Source: an uncultured Lachnospiraceae bacterium (GTDB lineage: Bacteria; Bacillota; Clostridia; Lachnospirales; Lachnospiraceae). Taken from it: a stretch of 59,800 nucleotides of DNA. Under the pieces are notes generated by a model. The model was given only the letters and a program-made list of their open reading frames with translations. It searched no databases and was not told the DNA's origin. The position numbers and the translations under genes are program-made. The DNA lies in NCBI GenBank assembly GCA_910586715.1, contig CAJUJG010000003.1:104666-164465 (forward strand). Reading direction: 5' to 3'. Position 1 is the first letter of the stretch. The number at the start of each line of letters is the position of its first letter. Positions 1 to 11,035 of this stretch are shown here, one piece after another.

Positions 1-3000
1 ACACTCTTTACGGAGAGCGTTTCGGGAAGGTTTTTGAGCTTCGGTGTATAGACAACCGATGTGCCGTCCCTATTCGCAAGATTGATTTTACCCTTTGCGG
101 ACAGACTAACCTCCGGCGCCTTGTCTGTGAGTGTCACCTTTACGGACAGTCCTTTAATCGGCTTCCCGCTTACCGTGCCGTTCACTGCAACCTTATAGCT
201 GCCCTTCACCGCACCGTTCTTGGGAGTTATTCTGATTTTTCCGCCACCGAGAACTTCCGCCGTAACAGCCTGCATGTCCTTATCCTTCTCGGGCGCTGCC
301 GTGAGCTCCACAGGCACGCTGCTGCCCATGATACCCGCCGTAATTGTAACAGGAGCGCCATAACCCTCGCTGATATTGATGGTCAGCTTGGACACGTCTG
401 CACCAATCTTTACCTTAGCAGGGTCTAATACGGAAACTTTACCTTTAAGCTCCAGTTCAGCGCCTGCCGCCCATGTGTTTCTCCTGATTTTTACCTTGTA
501 GGCTCCGTTTTTATCGCCCGCGTATGCCAGCTTGATAATGCCTGCATCCTGTGTAAGCGTCACACCGTCGCCCTCTGTTTTGGTAACTGTATAATCCCTA
601 CATGAAATCTGCGTCTTTCCGTTATACAACGCCACGGACGCGTCCGCATTCACGCCGCTTAAAATCACGGCATCGCCCAATTTCAACGAAGGCTTTTTAT
701 TCTGAGCCGCCACGGTGAGATCAAGCGCCCATGTACCGTAATCCTGTACTGCTACCTCTACCTTTGCAGGATACGTCTTTGCATCCTTATTAAGCGTACT
801 TACCTCCGCTTCAAGAACAAGTGTTCCCGTTGCTGCATTGTAGCTCTTTACCGTGAACTGTCCGCTGTCCTTTACGGCTTTGATGTTCTCAATAATATAT
901 TTACTGCTTACGTTAAACTCCGCTCTCACGGTGTCTGTGCTGCTGTAGGCTGCGTTCGGTTTCAATGTCTGCTTAAATTTCACGTTTTTCGCCGTGATTT
1001 CCGTCACGTCCACTGTCACGCCAAGCGTTTTCGCATAATCCGTTCCTGCTTCCGTTGTTACCGAAAGTCCAAGCGTTACATTTGTCTTTTTGTCGTAATT
1101 GCCGCCGTTTGCAAGCCATATAAGCCACTCGCCGTTTTCGTCCTTTTCTGTCTTAAAATCCGCATTGTTCGTCTTTACGGCTGTTATCGCATTTCCGTTC
1201 GTCGCAACCAATCCGACAGGCACATGCTGCGTGCTGTTCTTATAGATGGTAATCTTCTTGTTTTCCAACTGCGGTTCGCTGTCCGGTATTTCACCCGCAG
1301 TTATTTTAAGCGCTGCGTCGCTCGATACCGTCTTTCCCGTAGCAGTGTTTGTGACTGTCATCTTAACGGAAAGCGTGTCATCGCCGGATACCGTTACCGC
1401 AATCCGCCTGCCTGTATCAGCCGCAGCGGCAGGATTTTGCCCAAGCGTCCACTGCCAGCTTACGTCATAACCGTTTGCGGGATTTGCGCCAACATACGTG
1501 TAATCAGCGATATAGAGCGCCTCTTTCCCGCTGTTGACCGTGCTCTTTCCGACAATCCGAACCGCGTCAAGCTTTGACACGTGCACGTCCAGGTACCGTT
1601 CAAAGGATACGTCGTCCTTATTATAAACCGCCATAAAATCCTGTACCGGATGCGAATTGTCCGCCGTCAGCTTCTGCGCAGGATTTTCCCAGCTCCAGCC
1701 CTCGGGCAGCTTAATATCCGCAAGCGTACTGTCCGCACCCTCAAGGAAGTATAATGTGCCAAGCTCCTTGACAATCTCGTCCTGCTCGTCATCGGAAATC
1801 TCGTTCACAACCGTTATTGAACAAGATGCCGTGAATTCCGTACCGTCTAGCGCCGCCGTAATCACTGCGGTGCCTGCCTTTAACGCATCTGCCTCAAGCA
1901 CAAGCCCTGTGCTTCCCGCAGGAATGGAAATGACACTCGTGTCAGAACTTGTCCATGTGATGCTGCTCTGCTGTGTCCATGCGCCTAAAGGCGTCACAGA
2001 TGCACTGATTTCCACCTTGCTGCCCGCTGACACGCTCTCGGGAGCCGATACACTGATACCGGTCGGTTTGAGCGGCTCTTTTGTAACGGTCACCGCAACT
2101 GTTTTCGTTATTTTATCCGCCGTGACGCTGATATTTGTTGTACCCTCTGCAACCGCCGTCACAACCGCCTTGTTTTTATCGCTTTTATCCGCCACGACCG
2201 TTGCAACTTTCGTATTTTCTGATTTGAATGTCGGCGCAGTCTTATTTCCCGTAACCGTAATCGTGCCAACCTTTGCCGTGTCGCTGTCAAGGCTTAAGCT
2301 TAACTGCGTCGGAGATACCGTCCATGCGCTCGGCAAACCGCCTTTTATGCCAAGCGGCTGCTCGCTGACTATGAATGTATATCCGTTTGAATCAACGGCA
2401 GCAATGTCATAGAGCACATCCGCATCGGGAAGGGCGTCTATCAAAGTCTGTTTAAAATAATACCATCCCGGATTGCTTGTTCCACTCTCCAAATCGCTTT
2501 TATTGATTGTAATGGATGCAACCTGTTCCGTATCATACGGCTTGTATATGGTTACCGTCACCGGAAATACAACCGTATTGTACATACCGATACCGACCAT
2601 CCTGTTGCTATCGCTCGTCCATGTAAATTTAGAGTCGGAAATCGGCTTGTATTTTCCCCGCTCATCCGCAAAGAATTTTGTTGTCTGGTCTGCCTTATAC
2701 GCCTCTCCAAGCGTATTGTGCGTCACCTTAATATAATAATATTTATACGCGTCGCTCTTCTTTAAACCTGTTACCTTTAATGCCACGGAATCAGCATATC
2801 TGTTCGACACCTCCGTTTTAAGTTCACTGACCGTATTCCCTAAAACATCTGTCAGCGCAACCGTAAAAGCATCCTTTTCCGTCACATTAATCGTATCAAA
2901 CGATACCCGGAAGCTGTTGTCATCAATCCAGCTCGCATACGGTTCGTTGTCATCCGTCATCACAAATTTTTCTGTCGGAAGTACCATAAATGTATAAGAT

Positions 3001-6000
3001 GACAGTTTTTCATTCTGATAATTCAGTGTAATGGTATATTTTCCCTCTGCCAATGATGATACATCAAAAGTCATTCCCACCGTTGTGAGGGAAGCGCCAT
3101 AATAGCTGTATGTCCATATTTTTTTCGCCTGCAATGGTGATGTAAGTGCTTCTCCTGTAAGCTCCGCCTGAAAATCTTTCGCACTGTCCGCATTGGTAAA
3201 CGGAACCTCGGAATAAAAGTAAAAGCTCTTGTCGCCCGTAGCTGCTCCCACATATTTGGAGCCTGACCAATAGTTCGTTCTGTCGGCATTTACGGAAAAG
3301 GTTTCATGGTCACTGTAATCGCCGCATGTCATATCAAGCCTGTAATATCCTGCAGGCAGCTTATAAACCGCCCCCTCCTTCATCGGAACAAGGAACGAAA
3401 TTGTTTCCGACACGATTTCCGGATTTACTTCAATGGTTTCAACGACATTCTTTTGAGAGCTTGCATCATCCCACGAATTGTACCGTGCAAGCCGAAATGC
3501 CACGTTCTCCCGTTTCAAATTCGAGGTAACGCCGGTTTCAACCTTGTTGGACACCTCATTATAAGCGCAGTAATAAATTCCCTGCGAAACATACGCAGTA
3601 AACGTATCGTTATCGAAAATAACATCATACCCGTCCTTTGGCGTCACTTTCACGGAAACGCTGTTTCCTTCTTTTGGCGTCCATGTGTCCTCTTTTTGGA
3701 ACTTGACAATATATCCATTCGAAGTTTCCTTCCTATTGACATATTTTGCCGCCTGCTGCGCCCCGTCATAGGTAAACGCATAATCAAGCTTTGCTGCGTC
3801 AAATCCGTAACCGTTTATGGACAAATAGAAATAATCGCCAGTGCTGTCATAGCTGTAACCAATTGATCCGCCTGCAACATACGCTTTATCAATAATCTCC
3901 ACAACACCCGGCAGCACTTCTTGCGTTTTGTCATCGTAGACAACGCGCAAATCATATGTACCGGCATCCGGGCTTTGATACTTTATGCATTCAAGACCGA
4001 CAGAATTTTGGTTAACCTCCAATCCGCTCAGATTAATACTGCTGTTGCTCAGCGTTTTATATCGGTATTCATTGCCTGATGGATAGTAATTGATATCTAA
4101 ATCCATCGCAATAATACTGTCGCCCTTCTGCATATATGCGGCGGATACCGGTTTATCACTGTATACACTTAAGTAATAAGAGCCTTGTCGCGCATTAAAC
4201 CGATAAGGCGTTTTTTCAAGATAAGTTCCGCCCTCTTCCATTTTAAATGTTAAAGTTTTATCAACCTTCTTTTCCTCTTTTTCGTACATCTCGACAGTCA
4301 GCGTATGGTCTCCAACCGCAATTCCGGTGTCTTTATTGCACTGAATTTTTTCGCCGGAACCCCATACTGTATCATTAAAAGATACCACAGTCCCATCTAC
4401 CGTATATCGGAACGTATACGGAAGTCCTGTCTTATAGCCCTTCACTTTCACCAGCAGAGGGCTCTTTCCTGCTCTCTGATAATAGGTTTCCTCCGCAATG
4501 ACCTGCAATCCTTTATCACGCTGCGAAGACTGTGTATCATTGGAAAGCGTTACACCCTCCGGAAGCTTTGTAGAGACAGTCTCAAATTCTGCTGCCGGTA
4601 TTAAGTTTTCCTTTAAGTATACAGAACGCAGACTTGCATTTTTTGACAAATCCGGTATCTTTGTCAGTTCATTTCCGGTAAGCTCCAATGAACTCAATGC
4701 TTTGAGCTTTGACCAATCTACCACTGGAGTATCGGAAATTTCGTTATTTTCTAGATTAAGTGATGTAAGCTCTGTTAAAAGCTCAATACCTGTTAAGTTT
4801 GTTATCGCCGCTGTATCAAAATCTCTGCGATTCGCATATAACGAAGTAATCTTCTCAAGCTGAGCCGTTGTTACTATCGTTGCATCACTGCCAAGATTTG
4901 CCCCCTTTACAATCAGTTCTCTTAAACGTGCATCCGGGAATGTCGCTTCGAGCGGATGGGTCGCGTTTTCCTTCGTAGTAAAATCGTCCATTTCGAATGT
5001 TTGTTCATATATATTTGAGGCATTGTTTGAACGTCCCTCAACATAAACAACAAGCTTCACTTTGTTGTATGTGGTTTTTTCTGTCAGACCGCTAAACGTC
5101 AGCGTTTTTACCTTTGTTTTATCGTTTGAATAATAATATACGTATGTGCTGATGTTTTTTTGTTCTGTTTCATCAGATGTATTGTAATACAGCTTTGCCC
5201 TAATTGTCTGGCTGCTGTCTCCAAGGCACATATCACCTGTATATGCCAAATCCGCATGAAATGTCGAAACACCTGTAGCTGCATTCGATACAGAAAATGT
5301 CACATTCGGAATGTTTAGCCTTGTGTATTCCTCAGACAAATATTCCTTTTTGACAAATTTTCCTTCCGCATCCTTTTCTTCCAGTGTCTCTACCGCCTTG
5401 AACTGCACTTTGGATGTTTCCATCAGCAATGAATTACTGTCGTAAAAGTTCTTGGATGTGTCCAATTTTGATTCAGCAAGCACTTTACCTGTGTTGTCTT
5501 TTTCCACAAGGTAAATTTCAAATTGTTCCGCGTAATCGGACGGTGTATAGGTACCGGAAGCATTGATATGAAATCCGCTGAATTTTACGTTCATACCACT
5601 GAAAACACCCTGTGCTGTTCCCTCTGTCGTCCGAAATGTTGTTGTACCGTAGATTGTGTTCTCATCAGCATAAGAAGTTATCTTTACTTCATATTCTGTG
5701 TTGGGCGCAAGTTTTTTTAATTCCACGTCACTGCTGCCTGATTTATATAGGTAAATTGTACTATCGTTTGATCTCCATTCTGACTCAGAACCCTTTACCC
5801 TGTAATATACTTTCGCATATGCATAATTGTTGCTGCTCCAGTCAAAAAATCCGTCTGGTTCTTTTATCGCAGCAGTAATTTTTGCCGATTTTCCCGCAAC
5901 ATCCTCCGTTCCGACCTCCAGCGATATGGCAGGTGTTTTTAGTGTCAAATACTTTTCACCAATCAGTGTATCATTTTTCCTTATGTCAATCTTAATCTCG

Positions 6001-7683
6001 TACGAAGCGCCTGCACTAATATGCGACGCTGAACATATAAGATATTCCTCTTCATAATTGTTTTCCGCGTTAAGTGTTATACCATTGTAGCTAAAATTGC
6101 CCTCTTTTGATATATAGTCAAGTTCTGACCCACCATTACCGCCATTGCCGCCCTTATCCTTAACGTACGCGCACACATTATAGCTGTCCGAAGCCTCAGG
6201 TGTTCCATCCAGTTTTACGTTCAGTTTTGCACCAAAGCTGAGCGGTGACAAGGTAATTGCAGGCTTTACACTACCTTCTCTCGTCGAAACCTCCGCTGTT
6301 TTCACCACGCCGTCAACAACTACTTTCAATTCATAATCCGTTCCTTCATATAAATTTGAAATCGTGTCCTGAAACGTGTACTGATTATCCGGTGTCAAGT
6401 TTAAGTTTCCCCAAGACGGTTCGTAATCATCTACAAAGGCACCCTTTACGCGATAATACAAGCTACAATTATACGAATCGCTCAATCCATTGGTATCGCT
6501 CAAGCTTATGGTATACTTTATCTTTGTTTGTTCCGTTTCATCAGCCACCGCATCAAATTGCAGTTTTTCGGCAATCTCTGATTCCTTTGTCTTAAAGGTT
6601 GCTACATCTTCAAGTTCTTTCCTCATGTTTTCATCAGAACTGTATTCAGCAACCCAGACTGGTAATGTATAATCTGTTCCTGCCTTTAAATCAGATAACG
6701 AAATGGTAACAGTACACTCCTTTGTCTCTGATGTCTTGGAAATCGTTTCAACATTATATTCCGTCCTTACACTTCCCAAAGCATTTTCGTATTCTGTTCC
6801 TGAATACAAGCCTATGTAATTACTTGGATATAATCCAGCATAATCTGTAAATGCCACCTTAATCTTCGCTGAGTTTGTTGTAACATTTTCAACGGATACA
6901 GATGTCTTGAATTTATAATCCGTCGTAGTAACTTCTTGTGTGGCATATACCTTTGCGCCATCGTTATAACTATCTTTTAGCACCAGTTCATATGTAGTAT
7001 TTGGCTTTATTCCGGAGAGCACGTTTTGCTTACTGCTGGATACTGATTCATATTTATATTCCTGTGTTCCTTTTTCCCGCCAAAAAACATAATACCACTT
7101 AGACGTACTGCTCTCAATCTCATATACAATATAATATCCGCACTCCTGCACGTTCTTAAATGATGCAGTGACAGTATCGTCATCCTCCTGATTGACAGCC
7201 GTTTCGTCTATGTCTGTTTCTTCTGTCATGCTTTCTGTCTGCACCTGTGTCGGTTCCGAAGACGCCTCTTGCGTCTGCGCATCGGTTTCCGTCATCTGCT
7301 GCGTTTCCTGCACTTCTTCTGACGGTTCCGCTATCGCGTCTGTCTTTGTTTCCTCCGTTGGCGATACTGTTTTTGACTCTGACGCCGTTTCCTGCTCCTG
7401 CGTCTCGTCCGTTCCTGCCGCCTGCGTTGTTTCCGGTTCTCCCTCCGCCGTTTTGGTCTCCTGAACGGTTTCCTGCCTTTCGGCAGTTTCCGTTTCCGTA
7501 ATATCTGACCGTCCTGTCTCCTCCTCAATCTGCGCGGGCGAATCGTTATACCCCCCCCCCCGCATCATTAATAGTTTCTTCCATTGCGCTTACTGCCTGT
7601 TCCTCTGCCGCAATCCCCGTCACCGGCAGACTTGTGGCAAGCAGACAGCCGCATAGTAAAACAGATAGCACTCTGCGAACCAT
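1..7683 (-). CDS. Giant secreted multidomain surface protein, partial, frame broken by a G11 tract
   Basis: The ATG at 7683 follows AAAGGAG and a strong promoter. It opens a typical signal peptide (two Arg, hydrophobic core, cleavage likely after GIAA near residue 25). After residue 41 a run of 11 G puts the frame into GTA TAA, so the sequence as given makes only a 45-residue peptide. With 10 G (or 13) the frame joins YNDSPAQIEEE and then stays open to position 1, more than 2,500 residues, with the end outside the window. The downstream part shows an acidic Glu/Thr/Gln-rich stretch (about 7540-7200), several fibronectin-III-like modules (about 7190-5300), a short leucine-rich segment (about 4970-4570), and further Ig-like and Big_2-like modules (SITWTSSDTSVISI near 1930). 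An adhesin or matrix-type surface role is inferred from the architecture only. Either this is a phase-OFF copy or the tract length is a sequencing error. Confidence 0.85.
7551..7561 (-). repeat. Homopolymeric G11 tract inside coding sequence (candidate contingency tract)
   Basis: Eleven consecutive C on the plus strand read as G11 in the coding strand, directly after the signal-peptide codons. Ten or 13 G give a continuous giant reading frame. Eleven G give an immediate TAA. Twelve G give an Arg-rich nonsense frame that ends at 7331. I saw no other G or C run of this length in the window. Tracts like this are classic sites of slipped-strand phase variation, but they are also where sequencing errors collect. 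Confidence 0.9.
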
Positions 7684-7734
7684 AATGTTCTCCTTTCCCT
7701 CTTTACCGTTTCTTGATATTTGTTACCAAAAACC

Positions 7735-7763
7735 ATACTATGCTATTTTGCATCTTTTGTCAA
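7735..7763 (-). promoter_or_regulatory. Sigma-A promoter of the G-tract surface gene
   Basis: On the minus strand there is a consensus TTGACA (7763-7758), a 17-bp spacer and TAGTAT (7740-7735). It lies about 50 bp upstream of the ATG at 7683. The strength suggests constitutive transcription, which would leave the G tract as the main on/off control. Confidence 0.8.
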
Positions 7764-7818
7764 ATTAAACGGAATATTATGCGAAAATGTGCAAAATTCC
7801 AAATACCAATTTAGAATT

Positions 7819-8028
7819 TTAAGTATCAAAAAAACGCATGATGCTCAATTCTGTGCTAACATTTTTAATCACCTCCGGTGATTTATCCTCCCATGTTTTT
7901 GCCTTGAAAAGTTTCGCCCAGTAGTCCATTTTATATGCTTTGTCCTCGTCGGTTGCCAGTTCTATCTGACTTAAGTCTAGCACATTCAAGGTAAAGTTGT
8001 CATTATAAATATAGTGTTTTTTGACATC
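7819..8028 (-). pseudogene. Remnant of a PD-(D/E)XK (Rpn/PDDEXK_2-type) transposase-like gene
   Basis: The minus strand encodes a short open stretch, KKHYIYNDNFTLNVLDLSQ, followed by IELATDEDKAYKMDYWAKLF and KAKTWED. This matches the conserved C-terminal half of PD-(D/E)XK family transposase-like proteins, which are common in Clostridia. It then diverges and stops at 7821. A TGA sits just upstream of the motif, and there is no start codon, RBS or N-terminal catalytic half. It is therefore a decayed fragment. Family assignment is from recognised motif wording, not a search. Confidence 0.65.
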
Positions 8029-8045
8029 TCAGAATGAATTTTATG

Positions 8046-8098
8046 TAAAATAAAAAGAACACACACCACGCATTAATCATATGCACAGTGTGCGTCCT
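8046..8098 (-). terminator. Rho-independent terminator of the opp operon
   Basis: Reading on the minus strand, GGACGCACAC (8098-8089) pairs with GTGTGTGTTC (8066-8057), with two G-U pairs. A U-rich TTTTTATTTT run follows. It sits 28 bp after the oppA stop codon. Confidence 0.75.
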
Positions 8099-8125
8099 TT
8101 ATAGAATCACTTCATCCGGTCCTGA

Positions 8126-9940
8126 TTATCTACCAAACTGGCAGTCATTGTTGCCTGACGCTGTTGTCCACATCTCAAGCATGTTAATCGGATCATTAAA
8201 GTCCGCAAGCCAGCCATTACGCGCAATGTCGTAATTTCCTGCTTTTCTCTCATTCAAAAATACATTCCAGTCTACCGTCTTGATTGTCATGTTAATTCCG
8301 ATAAAGCCGAAATCCTGCTGCAGCGCCTCTGCGATTGCCACGTGTGTTGTGGTATCGTTTGTGAGATACTCAAACGAAATCGGTGTAGAATCAGAAAGTA
8401 CGCCGTCGTCTGTAAACTCATAGCCTGCAAACTTTAAGAGCTCGATTGCCTCCTCAACGTTCTCATCAAGCGCCTCAGGATCATAGTAGCCTGCCGTCGC
8501 CTCGTTCGGATACGTATATGCGTCGTCGTTCTCCTTGAAGATACCGCCGTTACCGTCAGCCATTCCTGCCGGAACAAATGTATTTGCCGGCTTCTGTCCT
8601 GTCTGTCCGATATTCTCCGCAATGTAGTCACGGTCAACCAAAAGTGCAAACGCACGTCTCATCGCATTTGCCTGTGCAGGCGTCTTATCTGCAAAGAGGT
8701 CGCTCTTTACGTTAAAGCCTACATAGTATGTTCCGATTTGGTCAATCGTATGGAATTCCGGATTGCCTAAAAGGGTCTGAATTTCGTCTGTCGGAATGGT
8801 ATCCGCTACAAAGTCAAGGTCTCCTGCATTGTATGCCGCAAAAACTGCCGTATCGTCTGCGCTCAGCATGAACTGAAGCTTTTCAATCTTCACTTCGTCC
8901 GCTCTGTGATAGTTCGGGTTCTTTACATATGTCATAGACTCATCATGTGTCCAAGACTCCAGTGTATATGCACCGTTTGTAACAAAGCCTGCCTCCTGAC
9001 ACCAAACGCCGGGATTTGTCTGCCAGTCCGCCGCTGCCTCTACCTCGCTCTGCTTTACGGGATAGTAAGCAGGAAATGCGCAAAGGTCAAGGAAATATGC
9101 ACAAGGAGCCGCAAGCTCTACCGTAAGAGACTGTCCGTCCTCGCTTGCCGTCACTGCAAGCGTACCGTCATCGTTGTGCTTGATTGCATCAAACATATAG
9201 AAATAGTCTGCTGCTGTTTCCTCTGCAACAACACGGTTCCATGCATAAACAAAGTCATTTGCATTCAGCTCGGATCCGTCCGACCACTTTAAATCAGGAA
9301 GTAAATTAAAGGTATATGTCAAGCCGTCGTCGCTAACCGTATAATCCGCGGCAAGGTCGGGAACAACATTCGCATTCTCATCATAGGTGAAAAGACCTGA
9401 AAAGCTGTTTACCGCAAGACACGCACCGTCAACCGTTGTATTCAGCGCGGGGTCAAGCGTATCAGGCTCTGACGCCTGATTCAGGCGAAGAGTGTCACCC
9501 TCTGTCTCCGCAAACATCCAATACTTAAATCCGTAACCATTTACATAAACTCCCGATACATACGGTTTCTGCAAATACATATTGTTGTAGTAGTAAATCG
9601 GCAGGATTGCGCCTGTCTCCATAATCATATCCTCAGCCTTGTGCATCAGCGCCTCGCGCTCCACAAAGTCTGTCGTTGTTCTGATTTCATTAATTAATTC
9701 GTCATATTCACCCCAGTTTGCAGGGTCTACTGCGTTCTCTGCGTCTACCGCCGCGTCCGTTGAATCTGCATCTCCCGCCGCATTGTCCGCGCTTGGTTCC
9801 GCTCCGTCCTGTGCCTGCGTTTCTGCCGGCGTATCCACTGCATTGTCAGCCGCGGGCGCATCATTTGAGCCGCATGCTGTCAATGACCCCATTGCCATCG
9901 CAAGTGCAAGGCAAAGAGCCAATACCTGTTTCTTTTTCAT
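8126..9940 (-). CDS. oppA: Oligopeptide ABC transporter substrate-binding lipoprotein, apparently circularly permuted
   Basis: A 604-residue SBP_bac_5 (OppA/DppA-type) peptide-binding lipoprotein, with lipobox LTAC (Cys23) and an Ala/Asp-rich linker to about residue 72. The canonical N-lobe start (TLRLNQASEPDTLDPAL) appears only at residue 150. Residues 74-146 (ANWGEYDELINEI, EREALMHKAEDMIM, ILPIYYYNNMYLQKP, GFKYWMFAE) correspond to what is normally the extreme C-terminus of OppA. The protein ends at NNDCQFGR, exactly where that segment should follow, and the sequence after the stop does not encode it. The order is thus C-tail then body. It has a perfect AAAGGAGG Shine-Dalgarno, lies 132 bp after oppF, and is the last gene of the importer operon. 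It should deliver peptides to OppBCDF at the outer membrane face. Confidence 0.93.
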   Translation of the reverse strand: MKKKQVLALCLALAMAMGSLTACGSNDAPAADNAVDTPAETQAQDGAEPSADNAAGDADSTDAAVDAENAVDPANWGEYDELINEIRTTTDFVEREALMHKAEDMIMETGAILPIYYYNNMYLQKPYVSGVYVNGYGFKYWMFAETEGDTLRLNQASEPDTLDPALNTTVDGACLAVNSFSGLFTYDENANVVPDLAADYTVSDDGLTYTFNLLPDLKWSDGSELNANDFVYAWNRVVAEETAADYFYMFDAIKHNDDGTLAVTASEDGQSLTVELAAPCAYFLDLCAFPAYYPVKQSEVEAAADWQTNPGVWCQEAGFVTNGAYTLESWTHDESMTYVKNPNYHRADEVKIEKLQFMLSADDTAVFAAYNAGDLDFVADTIPTDEIQTLLGNPEFHTIDQIGTYYVGFNVKSDLFADKTPAQANAMRRAFALLVDRDYIAENIGQTGQKPANTFVPAGMADGNGGIFKENDDAYTYPNEATAGYYDPEALDENVEEAIELLKFAGYEFTDDGVLSDSTPISFEYLTNDTTTHVAIAEALQQDFGFIGINMTIKTVDWNVFLNERKAGNYDIARNGWLADFNDPINMLEMWTTASGNNDCQFGR

Positions 9941-10072
9941 AATACTGTGTTTCCTCCTTTAAAATTTTTAAACCTAAAAAACAGATTTGATCTATATTCA
10001 CACTCCCTGTTCGGACAATACCCGTCGGGGAGATGTCAATATCCTCATTAAAAGTTACCAAACTTGTATTGA

Positions 10073-11035
10073 TTACCGATTATGACATGCCACCATATGT
10101 CCGCCGCCCTTATCGGTAAGCGTCGGGCAAACCTCCGCGCACTTGTCTGTCGCAAAACGGCATCTCGTACGGAACGCACAGCCTGTCGGCATATTCATCG
10201 GACTCGGCACATCGCCGGAAAGCACAATTCTTTGACTCTGCTTTGCCTGAATCGGGTCAGGAATGGGAACGGCGCTCAAAAGCGATTCCGTGTACGGATG
10301 AATGGGATGCTCGTACACCTCGTCCGCATCGCCAATCTCCACAACCTTTCCAAGATACATCACCGCAATTCTGTTGGAAATATGTCTTACCACCAGCAAA
10401 TCATGGGCGATAAACAGATACGCCACGCCAAGCTTTGCCTGCAAATCCTCAAACATATTGATAACCTGCGCCTGAATGGAAACGTCAAGCGCACTTACCG
10501 CCTCATCACAGACGATAAACTGCGGCTTTACCGCCAAGGCACGCGCAATTCCGATACGCTGCCTCTGACCGCCCGAAAATTCGTGCGCATATCGCGTCGC
10601 ATGCTCGGCATTCAAGCCCACAAGCTCCATCAGTCCCAAAATCTTCTCACGACGTTCATTTTTATTCGAATACATCTTATGTACGTCAAGCGGCTCCCCG
10701 ATAATATCCTCCACCGTCATACGCGGATTTAAGGAAGAATACGGGTCCTGAAAGACCATCTGCATGTTTTTGCGGTGCTCCGCCATGTTTTTTGCCGTAA
10801 TCTCTTCACCGTTAAACTTCACTGTACCCGAAGTCGGCTCATAAAGCCGCAGAAGCGTACGACCAACCGTCGTCTTTCCGCAGCCTGACTCTCCTACAAG
10901 TCCCAGTGTTTCACCCGGCTTAATGTTAAACGTAACACCGTCTACCGCTTTGAGGGGCGTCGTTTTGAAAAATCCTGTCTTAATGGGGAAGTACTGCTTT
11001 AAGTCCTCCACCTCAATCAAATATTCACTGCTCAT
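10073..11035 (-). CDS. oppF: Oligopeptide ABC transporter ATP-binding protein OppF
   Basis: A 320-residue cytoplasmic ATPase of the Opp/Dpp importer. Walker A is GESGCGKTT near residue 50, the signature is SGGQRQRIGIARAL, and Walker B is FIVCDEAVSALD. The C-terminal oligo_HPY region carries the Cys cluster CAFRTRCRFATDKCAEVCP, which in this subfamily can hold an iron-sulfur cluster. Its ATG overlaps the oppD stop by 4 bp, so the two ATPases are translationally coupled and should form the heterodimeric motor. Confidence 0.95.
   Translation of the reverse strand: MSSEYLIEVEDLKQYFPIKTGFFKTTPLKAVDGVTFNIKPGETLGLVGESGCGKTTVGRTLLRLYEPTSGTVKFNGEEITAKNMAEHRKNMQMVFQDPYSSLNPRMTVEDIIGEPLDVHKMYSNKNERREKILGLMELVGLNAEHATRYAHEFSGGQRQRIGIARALAVKPQFIVCDEAVSALDVSIQAQVINMFEDLQAKLGVAYLFIAHDLLVVRHISNRIAVMYLGKVVEIGDADEVYEHPIHPYTESLLSAVPIPDPIQAKQSQRIVLSGDVPSPMNMPTGCAFRTRCRFATDKCAEVCPTLTDKGGGHMVACHNR

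Noticed and set aside
1657..2412. 251-codon open frame on the plus strand
   Set aside because: It lies opposite the long minus frame of the surface protein, has no ribosome site, and its Ser/Val-rich sequence is the mirror of Thr/Val-rich codons.
7331..7528. Arg/Lys-rich frame that could suggest a nucleic-acid-binding peptide
   Set aside because: It is the out-of-register reading of GAA/ACG/CAG codons of the acidic stretch after the G tract.
9861..10061. 66-codon minus frame overlapping the oppA start
   Set aside because: Out of frame with oppA and without a ribosome site; oppA has a perfect one and a lipobox signal peptide.
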